Source: Jatrophihabitans cynanchi
Lineage (GTDB): Bacteria; Actinomycetota; Actinomycetes; Mycobacteriales; Jatrophihabitantaceae
Reading direction: 5' to 3'
Length of the DNA: 64,000 nucleotides
Assembly (NCBI RefSeq): GCF_027247405.1
Contig: NZ_CP097463.1
Span: 2,976,001-3,040,000 of the forward strand
In this document: in pieces, positions 9,001 through 18,175 of the stretch
Layout of the letters: every line of letters starts with the position of its first letter
How positions within the stretch are numbered: position 1 is the first letter of the stretch
Translations under genes and position numbers: made by a program
Notes under the pieces: model-generated
The model's input: the letters and a program-made list of their open reading frames with translations, nothing else
What the model was told of the DNA's origin: nothing
Databases searched by the model: none

Positions 9001-10023
9001 CTGCGCGACCGCGGCGCGGAACAGCCACGGCGCGCGCGTCGCCAGCGGGACGATCGCCCGGCGCGACGGTGCCGGTACCGTCGCGCGCACCAGGGCCACG
9101 GTGAGCAGCCGGTAGCGGCGGGTGATCCGCCGGTGCTCTGCGACGTACTGCTCCGGCGCGTCACGCGCGATCGCCTCGACGGCCGCCTCGGCGCAGCGGA
9201 AGCCCAACGAGAGCCCCTCACCGGTAAGCGCGTCGACGTACCCCGCGGCGTCGCCGATCAGCAGCACCCGGCCGGCGACCGGTCGCGACACGCGCTGGTG
9301 CAGTGGCCCGGCCGCGAGCACCGGGCCGGCGACCGCACCGGCGAGCCGCTCGCGCAGCGCGGGGAACGCGGCCAGCCGCTCGGCGAACGGTTCCCGGCCA
9401 CTGCCGAGGAACGCCACGCCGACACAGTCCGGGGCCACAGGAGTCACGTAGGCCTCGCCGTGCTCGCCCCAGTAGACCTCGACGTACTCACTCCACGGGG
9501 CGATCGCATGGTGCGCGCGGATGCCCCACCGCCGGCGGCCACGGGCGGCCCGCTCCAGCCCCAGGGCACGCCGGACGGGCGAGTGCAGCCCGTCCGCCGC
9601 GATCAGGTACCGTGCCCGCACGCCGGCCGCCTGCACGTACTCGCCGTCCTGCTGCACGTCGTGCACCCGCGCCGCGCCGAGCTCGGCGCCCGCGTCGACC
9701 ACGGCTTGGTGCAGCGCGCCGTGCAACGCGAGGCGGCGCAGACCGAGACCGCTACCGTCCGGGAAGTCGGCGGTCGCGCAGGCCCGTCGGCCGGCGCGAT
9801 CCCGTCCGTCGAGGTACCGGATGCCGCGAAAGGGCATGCCGGGCGGCCGGACGCCGAGCCGGTGCAGCGCCGCGACACCGCCGGGCATCAGCCCCTCGCC
9901 GCACGCCTTGTCGATCGGGGCGCCGCGCGGTTCGAGCACGGTGACATCGAGCCCGGCCCGCCTCGCGTGCAGGGCGGCGGCCAGACCGGCGGGGCCACCG
10001 CCGATGATGAGGACGTCCTTCAT
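8989..10023 (-). CDS. FAD-dependent oxidoreductase, SrsC-like hydroxylase
   Basis: The 344-residue flavoprotein opens with a dinucleotide-binding motif (VLIIGGGPAGLAAALHA), has the CGEGLMPGG segment of geranylgeranyl-reductase/hydroxylase-type enzymes, and a second FAD motif near the end (LLIGDAAGYVDALTGEG). It starts 4 bp inside the ICMT-like gene (ATGA overlap), so it is the third gene of a PKS-methyltransferase-flavoprotein operon. In Streptomyces griseus the same trio, srsA-srsB-srsC, makes methylated phenolic lipids, with SrsC hydroxylating and oxidising the alkylresorcinol ring to a quinone. I infer an analogous role; substrate details are unknown. Confidence 0.8.
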   Translation of the reverse strand: MKDVLIIGGGPAGLAAALHARRAGLDVTVLEPRGAPIDKACGEGLMPGGVAALHRLGVRPPGMPFRGIRYLDGRDRAGRRACATADFPDGSGLGLRRLALHGALHQAVVDAGAELGAARVHDVQQDGEYVQAAGVRARYLIAADGLHSPVRRALGLERAARGRRRWGIRAHHAIAPWSEYVEVYWGEHGEAYVTPVAPDCVGVAFLGSGREPFAERLAAFPALRERLAGAVAGPVLAAGPLHQRVSRPVAGRVLLIGDAAGYVDALTGEGLSLGFRCAEAAVEAIARDAPEQYVAEHRRITRRYRLLTVALVRATVPAPSRRAIVPLATRAPWLFRAAVAQLAR

Positions 10024-10532
10024 GCGGTGAGGGAGTTCAGCGCGCGGGCCTCGACCCGGATCCGCACGCTGAGCAGCCACGCGTTCAGCGCCGTGAACAC
10101 CAGCGCAGTGATCCAGGCGGTGTGCACGAGCGGCAGCGCGGCACCCTCGACCACCACGGCGACGTAGTTGGGGTGCGGCAGTAGCCGGTACGGTCCGCGG
10201 TCGATCCGGGCCATGCCGGGGATCACGAGCACCCTGGTGTTCCACTGCCGCCCCAGCGTGCCGATGCACCACCAGCGCAGCGCCTGCGAGGCGAGCACGA
10301 GCACGAGCATCGGCCAGCCGAGCGCGGGCAGGAAGGGCCGATCGCCCAGCCCAGCCTCGAGCAGCGCGCCGGCGAGCAGCCCGGTGTGCAGCACCACCAT
10401 CAGCGGATAGTGCCCCGCACCGGACTCGACCGCGCCGCGTTCGACGCTCCAGTGCTGGTTGCGGCGGGCGACGACGAGTTCGGCGAGGCGCTCCAGCGCG
10501 ACCGCGGCGATCAGCGCCGCGTACCAGTACAT
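10020..10532 (-). CDS. Isoprenylcysteine carboxyl methyltransferase-like membrane protein (SrsB-like)
   Basis: The 170-residue integral membrane protein has about four to five hydrophobic segments and the ICMT/PEMT C-terminal signature, including GPYRLLPHPNYVAVVVEG, with conserved HPNY and a downstream glutamate for S-adenosylmethionine binding. ICMT-family proteins beside type III polyketide synthases methylate the phenolic OH of alkylresorcinols (SrsB of Streptomyces griseus). The start lies 4 bp after the PKS stop and the stop overlaps the flavoprotein start, so all three are translated from one message. The family is firm; the acceptor is inferred from the neighbours. Confidence 0.85.
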   Translation of the reverse strand: MYWYAALIAAVALERLAELVVARRNQHWSVERGAVESGAGHYPLMVVLHTGLLAGALLEAGLGDRPFLPALGWPMLVLVLASQALRWWCIGTLGRQWNTRVLVIPGMARIDRGPYRLLPHPNYVAVVVEGAALPLVHTAWITALVFTALNAWLLSVRIRVEARALNSLTA

Positions 10533-10536
10533 CGCC

Positions 10537-11592
10537 TCACTGCCACTCGAGCAGGACGAGTTCGGAGCAGAAGCCCGGCCCCATCGCCATCAGCACGCCG
10601 GGCGTGCCGGCCGGCGGGTGCTTGTCGATCGTGTCGCGCAGCACGTGCAGCACCGAGGACGAGGACAGGTTGCCGACCTCGGCGAGCGAGCGCCAGGTGA
10701 GCTCGACCGCCTCGTCGGTCAGGCCGAGCGTGTCGCGTATCGCCTCGATCACCTTCGGCCCGCCCGGGTGGCAGACCCAGGTCGAGACGTCCTCGACGCG
10801 CAACCGGTGTGCGTCGAGGAACTGCTCGACGTCCGTGCCGAGGTAGCGGCGAACCAGGTCCGGCACGTTGGCGTCCAGCACGATCTGAAAGCCGCCGCCG
10901 GTGACGTCCCACCCCATGGTGCGTTGCGAGTCCGGGTACAGGTGGCTGCGTGAGTCGACGATGCGCGGCCCGACGTGACCGGCCGCCACGCCGTCGCCGA
11001 CCACGACGACCGCGGCGGCCCCGTCGCCGAAGATGCCGCTCGCGACCAGGTTCGCGGTGCTGTCGTCGCCACGCTGCATGGTGAGCGAACACAGCTCGAC
11101 CGACACGAGAACCGCGACGCCGCCGGGCGCGCCGGCCAGGAAGTCGTGCAGCCGGGCGATGCCCGCCGCGCCGGCCACGCAGCCGAGGCCGAACATGGGG
11201 ATGCGCCGCACGTCGGCCCGCATGCCGAGCCGGCTCGCGATGCGGGCGTCGATGGACGGGGCAGCGACGCCGGTCACCGTCGTGAACATGATCAGGTCGA
11301 CGTCGTGCGGCCGTAGGCCGGCCTCGTCCAGTGCCCCGGCGACCGCCGCCGCACCCAGTTCGACGGCGTGCTTGACGAAGGCGTCGTTGGCAGTGCCGAA
11401 GTCGCTCAGCTGCCGGTAGTCCTCCAGCGGCAGCGCCAGGTGCCGGTACTTGACACCCGCGCTCGCGTGCAGGCGGCGGGCCAGCGGCGCCCGGTCGGGG
11501 TCGCCGAGCACGTCCACGAACATATCGGTGATGACCCGCTGCGCATGCCGGGTCGGCGGCAGTACCCCGTACACGGCTGCGATGACGCTCAT
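10537..11592 (-). CDS. Type III polyketide synthase (SrsA-like, alkylresorcinol/alkylpyrone)
   Basis: The 351-residue chalcone-synthase-superfamily enzyme condenses a fatty acyl starter with malonyl-type extenders to build alkylresorcinols or alkylpyrones. The catalytic cysteine lies in [11 protein letters not shown], the histidine in [14 protein letters not shown], and the asparagine in [12 protein letters not shown], so the full Cys-His-Asn triad is present. The family motif [16 protein letters not shown] is at the C-terminus. It is the first gene of a three-gene operon with an ICMT-like methyltransferase and a flavoprotein, matching srsABC. The products would be membrane phenolic lipids, often produced under stress or in resting cells. 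The ATG at 11592 gives the usual family length. Confidence 0.9.
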   Translation of the reverse strand: MSVIAAVYGVLPPTRHAQRVITDMFVDVLGDPDRAPLARRLHASAGVKYRHLALPLEDYRQLSDFGTANDAFVKHAVELGAAAVAGALDEAGLRPHDVDLIMFTTVTGVAAPSIDARIASRLGMRADVRRIPMFGLGCVAGAAGIARLHDFLAGAPGGVAVLVSVELCSLTMQRGDDSTANLVASGIFGDGAAAVVVVGDGVAAGHVGPRIVDSRSHLYPDSQRTMGWDVTGGGFQIVLDANVPDLVRRYLGTDVEQFLDAHRLRVEDVSTWVCHPGGPKVIEAIRDTLGLTDEAVELTWRSLAEVGNLSSSSVLHVLRDTIDKHPPAGTPGVLMAMGPGFCSELVLLEWQ

Positions 11593-11651
11593 GGTTCTCA
11601 GGTACCCGATCGGCCGATGACCCAAGCAAGCGGTGCGGCCGACAATACGCG

Positions 11652-12143
11652 CTACAGCTTGGCGAGCCCGATGCGCATTTCGTTGTAGTAGTGCGCGAAG
11701 TTCTTCAGCGAGGACATCGACACCTTGACGTCCACGTCGCTCATCTGCGGATACAGGTTGCCGCCGAGGATGGACAGCACGCCGTTCGTGAACTTTGCCG
11801 CCTTCTGCTCGAACGCCTTCGACGACGCCAGCCGCTTGGCGACGACCTTGTCGCGGAACTCCTTGCCGGTCGCGTGCCCGGCCAGCAGCGTCGCGTTGCT
11901 GGTGTCCTTGCCCAACGCGTTGAGGTCCTTGAGCACCACTTTGGCGTCCTTGACCAGTTCGGTCAGCCCCGCGGAGGCAGCCTTCAGTCCCTTCTTCACC
12001 TTCTCGTCCTGGGACTTGCTCGCAGTCTCGGCCCAGAGCTTCGCTGCGCGCGCCCCGCGGCCGCCGAGGTTGGTGAGCTGCGCCTCGAGGTTCACGATCG
12101 TGCTCACCGCGGCGTACAGCTTCTTCTTGTCGGTGTCGTTCAC
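11652..12143 (-). CDS. Unknown alpha-helical lysine-rich protein
   Basis: I place the start at the GTG at 12143, giving 163 residues; the open frame upstream looks non-coding. The protein is highly helical and charged, with repeated Ala/Lys/Leu heptad-like stretches ([35 protein letters not shown]) and no signal peptide or membrane helix. I do not recognise the family. It lies 59 bp upstream of the type III PKS on the same strand, so it could be the operon's first gene, though the spacing and its composition suggest an independent unit. The coding call rests on codon pattern and a plausible amphipathic protein. Confidence 0.6.
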   Translation of the reverse strand: MNDTDKKKLYAAVSTIVNLEAQLTNLGGRGARAAKLWAETASKSQDEKVKKGLKAASAGLTELVKDAKVVLKDLNALGKDTSNATLLAGHATGKEFRDKVVAKRLASSKAFEQKAAKFTNGVLSILGGNLYPQMSDVDVKVSMSSLKNFAHYYNEMRIGLAKL

Positions 12144-12360
12144 CGGTTTCCCCGTTCCGACTCGACGATCCGGTCGCCGAGTCGATCGCAACGTACCGCA
12201 CCGCGTGGCGCAGCGGGCGGTGAGCGTCTCTTGGTGCCGTCCGGTCGCCGGTCGCGGTCTCGAACTGGACGCGGTGGTGGCTCGGGCAGCGGCTAACGGC
12301 CTTGCCGGCCAGGGACGATGTGCCCTGTTCGCCGCAGCGGAGCCGGCCGAGGCTGGGACC

Positions 12361-13671
12361 ATGAGGGGTACGGGTGCGGCACCGACAGGTCCGGCGCGCG
12401 TGGTGGTGCTCGGGGCCGGTACCGGCGGCACGATCGCGGCCAACCGGCTGCGCCGCACGCTCGGCGACACCGCGCTGATCACCGTCGTCGATCGCGACGC
12501 GCAGCACGTCTACCAGCCGGGCCTGCTGTTCGTGCCGTTCGGCCGCGTCGACCCGTCGGCGCTGCTGCGGCCGCGACGCCGCTTCCTGCACCCGGGCGTC
12601 GGTTTCGCCGAGGGCGACGTGGACCACGTCGATGTCCCCGGCCGGCGGGTCCACCTCACCGGCGCGGACGGGCGCGAGCAGGTGCTCGACTACGACGTGC
12701 TGGTGGTGGCCACCGGCGCGGTGCTCGTGCCGGAGGAGACGGACGGGCTGGCGGCCGCGCTCGCGAACGGGCAGGCGCACACGTTCTACACGCTCGAGGC
12801 GGCCGCGGAACTCGCCGGTGCACTGGCCGGCTTCACCGCCGGGCGGCTGGTGGTCAACGTCGTGGACCTGCCGATCAAGTGCCCGGTCGCGCCGCTGGAG
12901 TTCTGCTTCCTCGCCGACCACTACTTCCGCCGGCGCGGCATCCGCGACCGGGTGCAACTGACCTACGCGACGCCGCTGGACGCGGCGTTCACCAAACCCA
13001 TCGCGGCGCGCGCCCTCGCCGACCTCCTGAAGACCAAGGGCGTCGAGCTGGTGACCGAGTTCAACACCGGGTCGGTCGACGGGGCGGCCAGGCGGCTGAC
13101 GTCCTACGACGGCCGTGAACTGGCCTACGACCTGGCCGTCGTCGTCCCGCTGCACGCCGGCGCGGGCTACGTCGCCCGCTCCCCGGGGCTGGGCGATGCG
13201 CTCGGCTTCGTCCCCGTCGACGAACACACCTTGCAGTCGACCCAGGACCGGCACGTGTTCGCGCTCGGTGACAGCACCGACCTGCCCGCGTCGAAGGCCG
13301 GCTCGGTCGCGCACTTTGAGGGTGAGGTGCTCGCGGAGAACGTGCGCCGGCACCTCTGTGGACAGGCCCTGGCCGGGCGCTTCGACGGGCACACGAACTG
13401 CTTCATCGAGACCGGCGGCGGCAAGGCGCTGCTCATCGACTTCAACTACGACACCGAACCACTGCCGGGGCATTATCCGGCCAGGATCGGCCTGCCGTTG
13501 CTGCGCGAGTCCCGGTTGAACCACCTCGGCAAGCTCGCCTTCGAGCAGCTCTACTGGCACGCGCTCCTGCCCGGGCGCGACCTGCCGGGCATCGGATCGC
13601 CGATGCCGCTGCGAGGCAAGCACAACCGGCTCCCGGCCGCTGCGGCCGCCGGCACGACGAAGGAGAAGTGA
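12361..13671 (+). CDS. Sulfide:quinone oxidoreductase-like flavoprotein
   Basis: The 436-residue protein is a two-dinucleotide-binding flavoprotein of the SQR family, which oxidises sulfide at the membrane and passes electrons to quinone. FAD binding is shown by [17 protein letters not shown] near residue 15 and by [19 protein letters not shown] near residue 300. A redox cysteine lies in [15 protein letters not shown], where SQRs have Cys-x-x-Ala-Pro, and another in [16 protein letters not shown]. The C-terminal amphipathic end would anchor it to the membrane. The ATG at 12361 begins just before the Rossmann strand. The DsrC/TusE-like gene begins 1 bp after the stop, and a DsrE-like gene follows, so persulfide products are probably handed to those carriers. 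Confidence 0.85.
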   Translation: MRGTGAAPTGPARVVVLGAGTGGTIAANRLRRTLGDTALITVVDRDAQHVYQPGLLFVPFGRVDPSALLRPRRRFLHPGVGFAEGDVDHVDVPGRRVHLTGADGREQVLDYDVLVVATGAVLVPEETDGLAAALANGQAHTFYTLEAAAELAGALAGFTAGRLVVNVVDLPIKCPVAPLEFCFLADHYFRRRGIRDRVQLTYATPLDAAFTKPIAARALADLLKTKGVELVTEFNTGSVDGAARRLTSYDGRELAYDLAVVVPLHAGAGYVARSPGLGDALGFVPVDEHTLQSTQDRHVFALGDSTDLPASKAGSVAHFEGEVLAENVRRHLCGQALAGRFDGHTNCFIETGGGKALLIDFNYDTEPLPGHYPARIGLPLLRESRLNHLGKLAFEQLYWHALLPGRDLPGIGSPMPLRGKHNRLPAAAAAGTTKEK

Positions 13672-13672
13672 C

Positions 13673-13990
13673 ATGCCCACCGCGACCTACGCCGGACGCC
13701 AGGTCACCGTCAACGACGAGGGATTCTTCGAGCACCCGCAGGACTGGACCGAAGCGATGGCTCCGGAGATCGCCGCGTCTGCCGGCATCGACCACCTCGG
13801 CGAGGACCACTGGCGGGTCATCAAGTTCATGCGGACCCAGTACGAGCAGACCGGGAGCGGCCCGACCGTTCGGCTGCTCGGCAAGTCCTCCGGCGTCTCG
13901 GTCAAGGAGCTCTACGCCCTGTTCCCCAAGGGGCCGGCCAAGCTCGCCGCCAAGATCGCGGGAATCCCCAAGCCCCGCGGCTGCATCTGA
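13673..13990 (+). CDS. DsrC/TusE-family sulfur carrier
   Basis: The 105-residue protein has the DsrC/TusE/DsvC fold signature: [19 protein letters not shown], the central helix [13 protein letters not shown], and a C-terminal arm ending KPRGCI with the penultimate cysteine that carries persulfide sulfur. Genuine DsrC has a second cysteine about ten residues before the last one. Here that position is not cysteine, so it resembles TusE or single-cysteine DsrC-like proteins. Preceded by AAGGAGAAG, it is translationally close to the SQR (1-bp gap) and followed by a DsrE-like gene. It likely accepts sulfur formed by SQR or delivers it for thiolation (inference). Confidence 0.88.
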   Translation: MPTATYAGRQVTVNDEGFFEHPQDWTEAMAPEIAASAGIDHLGEDHWRVIKFMRTQYEQTGSGPTVRLLGKSSGVSVKELYALFPKGPAKLAAKIAGIPKPRGCI

Positions 13991-14001
13991 AGGAGACCGT
14001 C

Positions 14002-14469
14002 ATGAACGACCGGATCGAGAAGGTGTCGATCATCGTGTCGAAGGGCTCGCTCGAAGGCGTGTACCCGGCATTGATCATGGCCAACGGCGCCCGCGCCGAG
14101 GGCATGGAGGCGAACCTGTTCTTCACCTTCTTCGGGCTGGACGCGATCAACAAGCGCCGCTACCAGGACGTGAAGGTCGCCACCGTCGGCAACCCCGGGC
14201 TGCACCTGTCCACCATGCTCGGCGGGTTGCCCGGCGCTTCCGCGGTGATGACCCACGTCCTGGAGAAGAAGATGGACAAGCTCGACATCCCGCCCATCCC
14301 GGAGTTCCTCGAGATGATCGCCGACACCGGTGCCGGGCTGTACGGCTGCAAGGCATCGTGCGACCTGTTCGACCTGGCCATGGAGGACCTCATCGACCAG
14401 GTCAAGGACATCATCACGGTGGGCGAGTTCTACGAGCTCGCTGCCGGCGGCCAGATCATCTTCACCTGA
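14002..14469 (+). CDS. DsrE/DsrF-family (DsrE2-like) sulfur transfer protein
   Basis: The 155-residue protein matches the DsrE/F/H-like superfamily of the DsrE2 type. A beta strand with a small-residue loop (VSIIVSKGSLEGVYPALIMAN) is followed by EANLFFTFFGLDAIN, and a cysteine motif (GLYGCKASCDLF) sits where the active cysteine of DsrE2 lies. Such proteins pass persulfide sulfur to TusA- or DsrC-type carriers. The gene has a strong AAGGAG site, follows the DsrC/TusE-like gene by 11 bp and precedes a universal stress protein. It completes a compact SQR / DsrC-like / DsrE2-like unit for sulfide detoxification or oxidation. Confidence 0.86.
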   Translation: MNDRIEKVSIIVSKGSLEGVYPALIMANGARAEGMEANLFFTFFGLDAINKRRYQDVKVATVGNPGLHLSTMLGGLPGASAVMTHVLEKKMDKLDIPPIPEFLEMIADTGAGLYGCKASCDLFDLAMEDLIDQVKDIITVGEFYELAAGGQIIFT

Positions 14470-14482
14470 TGGGCGGTTCACG

Positions 14483-15361
14483 GTGACTGGGAGTCAGGAC
14501 CAGCTGGTCGTCGGCGTCGACGGCTCGGGTGCCGCGGCCGCCGCCCTGGACTGGGCGGTTGCGGAGGCCCGCGCGCGGCGCTGCGGACTGCGGGCCGTGT
14601 ACGCGTACGGCGAGTTCACCGAGGGGCTGGCCATGGTGTACGGGCGCCTGCCGGAGCCCGATCGCGCCGAGGTCGTGGCGGCGAGCCAGCAGCTGCTCGA
14701 CGCGGCGCTGAGCCGGGTCGCCGAACTCGACGCGACGCTGCCGGTCACGGGGGCGATCATCGAGAAGGCGCCGCCCCGCGCCCTGCTGGACGAGGCGGCG
14801 CACGCGGGCCTGTTGGTGATCGGCTCGCGCGGGCTCAAGGCGTTCGGCGCCGCCGTGCTGGGGTCGGTCGGCGCGGCCGTGGCCGGGCGCGCCGCCTGCC
14901 CGGTCGTGGTCGTTCGCGGCGCGAAGGTGCGCCGGGGCAAGGATGCCGCGGTCGTGGTGGGTGTGGACGCCACGGACGCCACGCCCGCGGTGCTGCGCTT
15001 CGCCTTCGAGCACGCGTCGCGGCATGCTCTTGCGCTGCGCGTGGTGCTGTGCTGGCGCCGCGAGCCGCTCACCGAGCTGGCGTGGCGCCCGGCGTCGCCG
15101 CCGCCGCAGGCCGAACGGTGGCTCGCCGAGTCGCTCGCCGGCTGGCGCGAGCAGTACCCCGAGGTAGCGGTCCGCGGCGAGATCGTCCGCGACCAGGCGG
15201 CCGCGGGCCTGGTGGGCGCGGCACAGGACCAGCGGCTGCTGGTCGTGGGTGCGCGCGGGCGGCATTCGCTCGCCGGGACGCTGCTGGGTTCGGTCAGTCA
15301 GGCGGTGCTGCACCACGCCACCTGTCCGGTGGCCGTCGTCCCGGTCAGCGCACGCGATTGA
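14483..15361 (+). CDS. Tandem universal stress protein (UspA)
   Basis: Two Usp domains fill the 292-residue protein. The first begins LVVGVDGSGAAAAALDWAV and ends with the ATP-binding pattern GSRGLKAFGAAVLGSVGAAV; the second begins AVVVGVDATDATPAVLRFAF and ends GARGRHSLAGTLLGSVSQAV. Both keep the G-x2-G-x9-G(S/T) nucleotide motif of ATP-binding members. I chose the GTG at 14483, 13 bp after the DsrE-like stop, so it is probably the fourth gene of the sulfur operon. Tandem Usp proteins of this kind are typical of hypoxia and dormancy regulons in actinobacteria, which fits the DUF1918 and hemerythrin-tailed ATPase genes next door. Confidence 0.88.
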   Translation: MTGSQDQLVVGVDGSGAAAAALDWAVAEARARRCGLRAVYAYGEFTEGLAMVYGRLPEPDRAEVVAASQQLLDAALSRVAELDATLPVTGAIIEKAPPRALLDEAAHAGLLVIGSRGLKAFGAAVLGSVGAAVAGRAACPVVVVRGAKVRRGKDAAVVVGVDATDATPAVLRFAFEHASRHALALRVVLCWRREPLTELAWRPASPPPQAERWLAESLAGWREQYPEVAVRGEIVRDQAAAGLVGAAQDQRLLVVGARGRHSLAGTLLGSVSQAVLHHATCPVAVVPVSARD

Positions 15362-15403
15362 CGCGCAGCAGCGCCGACGCCTCGCGCCGCCGTCGCGGCG
15401 GCA

Positions 15404-15423
15404 AGAATCCCGACTTTGGTCCC
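15404..15423 (+). promoter_or_regulatory. DosR/DevR-like box candidate
   Basis: GACTTTGGTCCC at 15412-15423 agrees with the core and right arm of the DosR consensus (GGGACT-WW-AGTCCC); the left arm reads CCC instead of GGG. It lies about 137 bp upstream of the DUF1918 gene, between genes of types common in DosR-like regulons. The match is by eye only. Confidence 0.3.
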
Positions 15424-15559
15424 TGGTCCCGGAGCGGCTCGTGCAGTGTTGTGGGTGGGTGGCCGCCAGGCGCTCAGCCGAGCGCTCGACGGGCGGGTCA
15501 CTGGGGTGGCCGGGGGCGTCGGGGGAGCGGCTCCGGCCGCTTCGAGAAGGGAGCACGCG

Positions 15560-15826
15560 ATGCAGGCACAAGCAGGCGACTGGCTCGTCATCCACAGTCA
15601 CCTCGAAGCGCGGCCGATCCGCCGCGCTCTCATCCTCGCCGTCGGCGCAGGTGGTGAGCCGCCCTTCACGGTGCGCTGGACCGACACCGATCGCGAGGCG
15701 ATCCTGTTCCCGGGCCCGGACGCGACCGTCGTCACCGCGGCTGAGGAGTCCGACCGCGAGCACGCGGAGTCCGCGCGGGTCAGCGGGATGCAACGGGACA
15801 TCCGCGCCGGCGGTCCGGTTCGCTGA
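15560..15826 (+). CDS. DUF1918 domain protein
   Basis: This 88-residue protein is a clear DUF1918 member: QAGDWLVIHSHLE at the start, a small beta-barrel-like core with PPFTVRWTDTDREAILFPGPDA, and a charged tail. The SH3-like fold has no established biochemical role. Genes of this family are common and often multicopy in actinobacteria, and many sit in stress or hypoxia clusters, as here between a Usp gene and a P1B-type ATPase. AAGGGAG precedes the ATG at 15560. It converges with the ATPase gene, 33 bp away. Confidence 0.87.
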   Translation: MQAQAGDWLVIHSHLEARPIRRALILAVGAGGEPPFTVRWTDTDREAILFPGPDATVVTAAEESDREHAESARVSGMQRDIRAGGPVR

Positions 15827-15859
15827 CCGGCCGCGCCGCCGGCTGCTCCGCAACGCCGG

Positions 15860-18175
15860 CTACTCCGCGACGAGCGTGAAGTAGTTCTCCTCCTCCTGCA
15901 GGTAATGCAACTGCAGCAGCGCGTGCAGCCCGTACAGGCTGGCGAGGATGTCCTGCTGGCGTTCCGGCGAGATCTGGCCGCTGTCCTCGATCGTCGCGAG
16001 GTGTGCTTGCAGCCGCCGGGCCAGCCGCCCGATCTCGGCGTGCGCGCGGCTCATCGGGGCGAGTGCCTCACCGTCGCCCATCGTCCGTGCAAGTGCCGGG
16101 TAGAGCTCGGCCTCTTCTGCCTGTTCGTGCGGAATCAACTGCTCGACGAGCGCGGCCCGGGCCCGGCGCAGCGCGGCCAGGGCCCCGGGGGTCGGCCCGG
16201 CCGACAGCTCGTCCGCGGCGGCGCGCAGTTGCGGGAGCACCTCGCGGAGCGCGCCGTGTTCCGCGGCGAAGCGGCGCAGCAGGGCCTGAACCGCGGGCTG
16301 GACCGGCCGGCCGCCGACCTGCCCGCCGCGAAGCGCCCGAAGCGCGTTCAGGATGACCGCGACGTCGATGCCCTCCTGCAGCAGCGCGCCGGGGGCGGGC
16401 GGGAGGAATCCGAGCGCGGCGGCGGCCATCGCGGCCAGCGACAGGGCCATGCCGACGGCCGCGCTCTGCAACGCGATGCGGCGCGCCCGACGGGCAATCT
16501 CCATGGCATCGGCGAGATAGTGCAGCCGGTCGGTGGTCAGCACCACGTCGGCCGCCTCCGAGGCCGCGCTCGCGCCGCGGGCGCCCAGGGCGACACCGAC
16601 CGTTGCGGCTGCCAGGGCCGGCGCGTCGTTGAGACCGTCGCCCACCATCACGGTGACCGCCCGCTGCTGCTCGTCGCGGACCGCGGCGACCTTGCTGGCC
16701 GGTGTCTGTTCGGCGCGGATCTCGTCCAGGCCGAGAACCTCACCGACCTCGTGGGCCGGCGCCCAACGATCCCCGGTCAGCAGCACCAGCCGCTCGATGC
16801 CCGCGCTGCGCAGCCGCCGCAGTGTGCGGCCCGCTTCGGGACGCAGCGGATCCTTCAGCAGCACGGCGCCCACCGGCGTGCCGTCGGCCTCGACCCAGAC
16901 CAGCGCGCTGCCGTCCAGCACCGCCCGGTTCACCGCGGTTCGCGCCCACGCCGCGTCCGGCACCGGATCGAGCTTGCCCACCCGCACCCGCGCCCGGCCG
17001 ACCAGCGCGCTGACCCCGCGGCCCGGCTCGTCCTCGACAGCCTCGGGCAGCACCAGCGACACCCCGCGCCGCCGGGCCTCGGCGACCACCGCCGCGGCCA
17101 GCACGTGCTGCGAGAGGCTGTCGGCCGACGCCGCGAGCCGTAGGACGTCGGTCCCGTCCCAGCCGGGCGCCGTAAGCAGTTCGGTGACAGTGGGCCGCCC
17201 CGCCGTCAGCGTCCCGGTCTTGTCGATCACCATCGTGCGGGCCCGCCCGAGGTTCTCCAGCGCGCCACCGCCACGTACGACCACCCCGAGGCGGGACGCG
17301 CGGGAGAGCCCGGAGACGATCGCCACCGGCGCCGCGAGCAGGAGCGGGCAGGGGGTGGCCACCACGAGCACTGCGACCGCGCGCTCGGCCGTTCCCGCAA
17401 GCCACCAGGCCAGGGCGGCAAGCGCGAGCGACAGCGGCAGGAACCAGGCGGCGAAACGGTCGGCGAGCCGGATCACCGGTGCGCTCTCGGCACCCGCCTG
17501 CCGCACCAGCTCGACGATCCCGGCGTAGGTGCTCTGCGCCGCGGGCACCGTGCACCGCAGCTCGAAGGCGGCGCCCGCGTTGAGGGTGCCGCTGCGCACC
17601 GGATCGCCTGCAGACCGCTCGACCAGTTCGGGTTCGCCGGTCAGTGCCGATTCGTCGAGTACGGCCGGGCCCTCGCTCACCCCGTCCACGCCGAGCACCT
17701 CGCCCGGGCGCACGATGACCAGGTCGCCCACCTGGACCTCGTCCACCGGCACCTCGCAGACGGAGTCGCCGACCCGCCGGTGGGCGGTGCGCGGCGCGCG
17801 GTCCAGCAGTTGGCGCAGGTCGCGGGTCGCGCGGCGCTGCGCGGCCGCGTCCAGGGCCCGCCCGGTCGCCAGCATCACCGCGATCAGCGCGCCGGCCAGG
17901 TACTCGCCGACGGCCAGCGTCCCCAGCAGCGCGAGCACCGCGATCAGGTCGACGCCCAGGGTCCTTCGCGCGAGCGCGTGGATCACCCAGCCGACCGCGG
18001 GCGGCAACGCGATCACCGTCGCCGCGCCCCAGAGCACGTCCGCCCAGCCACCGGCGCCGGCCAGCCAGGTCGCGGCACCGGCAGCCAGCAGGCCCACGGT
18101 GCTCGCCAGCAGCGCCGGCTCCAGCCACCGCGTGAGCGCAGCTCGTAGTGCCTGTTCCGGTCCGCGCTGCGTCAT
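15860..18175 (-). CDS. P1B-5-like heavy-metal P-type ATPase with C-terminal hemerythrin domain
   Basis: The 771-residue pump has membrane helices in about residues 18-110 and 240-290, the actuator motif TGEP (179-182), a metal-site motif TPCP in helix four (274-277), the phosphorylation motif DKTGT (318-322), DSLSQHVLAAA in the nucleotide domain and the hinge GDGLNDAPA. After the last helices, about residue 640 onward, comes a four-helix hemerythrin domain with histidine and carboxylate ligands: AAEHGAL, IPHEQAEEAEL, RAHAEIGRL and LHALLQLHYLQEEENYF. That fusion defines P1B-5 transporters such as the Acidothermus protein and rhizobial Nia, linked to Fe/Ni efflux and O2 or redox sensing. I saw no N-terminal heavy-metal domain. 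The ATG at 18175 excludes a long non-coding upstream frame. Confidence 0.9.
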   Translation of the reverse strand: MTQRGPEQALRAALTRWLEPALLASTVGLLAAGAATWLAGAGGWADVLWGAATVIALPPAVGWVIHALARRTLGVDLIAVLALLGTLAVGEYLAGALIAVMLATGRALDAAAQRRATRDLRQLLDRAPRTAHRRVGDSVCEVPVDEVQVGDLVIVRPGEVLGVDGVSEGPAVLDESALTGEPELVERSAGDPVRSGTLNAGAAFELRCTVPAAQSTYAGIVELVRQAGAESAPVIRLADRFAAWFLPLSLALAALAWWLAGTAERAVAVLVVATPCPLLLAAPVAIVSGLSRASRLGVVVRGGGALENLGRARTMVIDKTGTLTAGRPTVTELLTAPGWDGTDVLRLAASADSLSQHVLAAAVVAEARRRGVSLVLPEAVEDEPGRGVSALVGRARVRVGKLDPVPDAAWARTAVNRAVLDGSALVWVEADGTPVGAVLLKDPLRPEAGRTLRRLRSAGIERLVLLTGDRWAPAHEVGEVLGLDEIRAEQTPASKVAAVRDEQQRAVTVMVGDGLNDAPALAAATVGVALGARGASAASEAADVVLTTDRLHYLADAMEIARRARRIALQSAAVGMALSLAAMAAAALGFLPPAPGALLQEGIDVAVILNALRALRGGQVGGRPVQPAVQALLRRFAAEHGALREVLPQLRAAADELSAGPTPGALAALRRARAALVEQLIPHEQAEEAELYPALARTMGDGEALAPMSRAHAEIGRLARRLQAHLATIEDSGQISPERQQDILASLYGLHALLQLHYLQEEENYFTLVAE

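Noticed and set aside
10537-13680. Very long reverse frame running upstream of the type III PKS through the SQR gene
   Set aside because: Only the last 351 codons are the PKS; the rest is antisense to the SQR and the helical gene, with no family resemblance.
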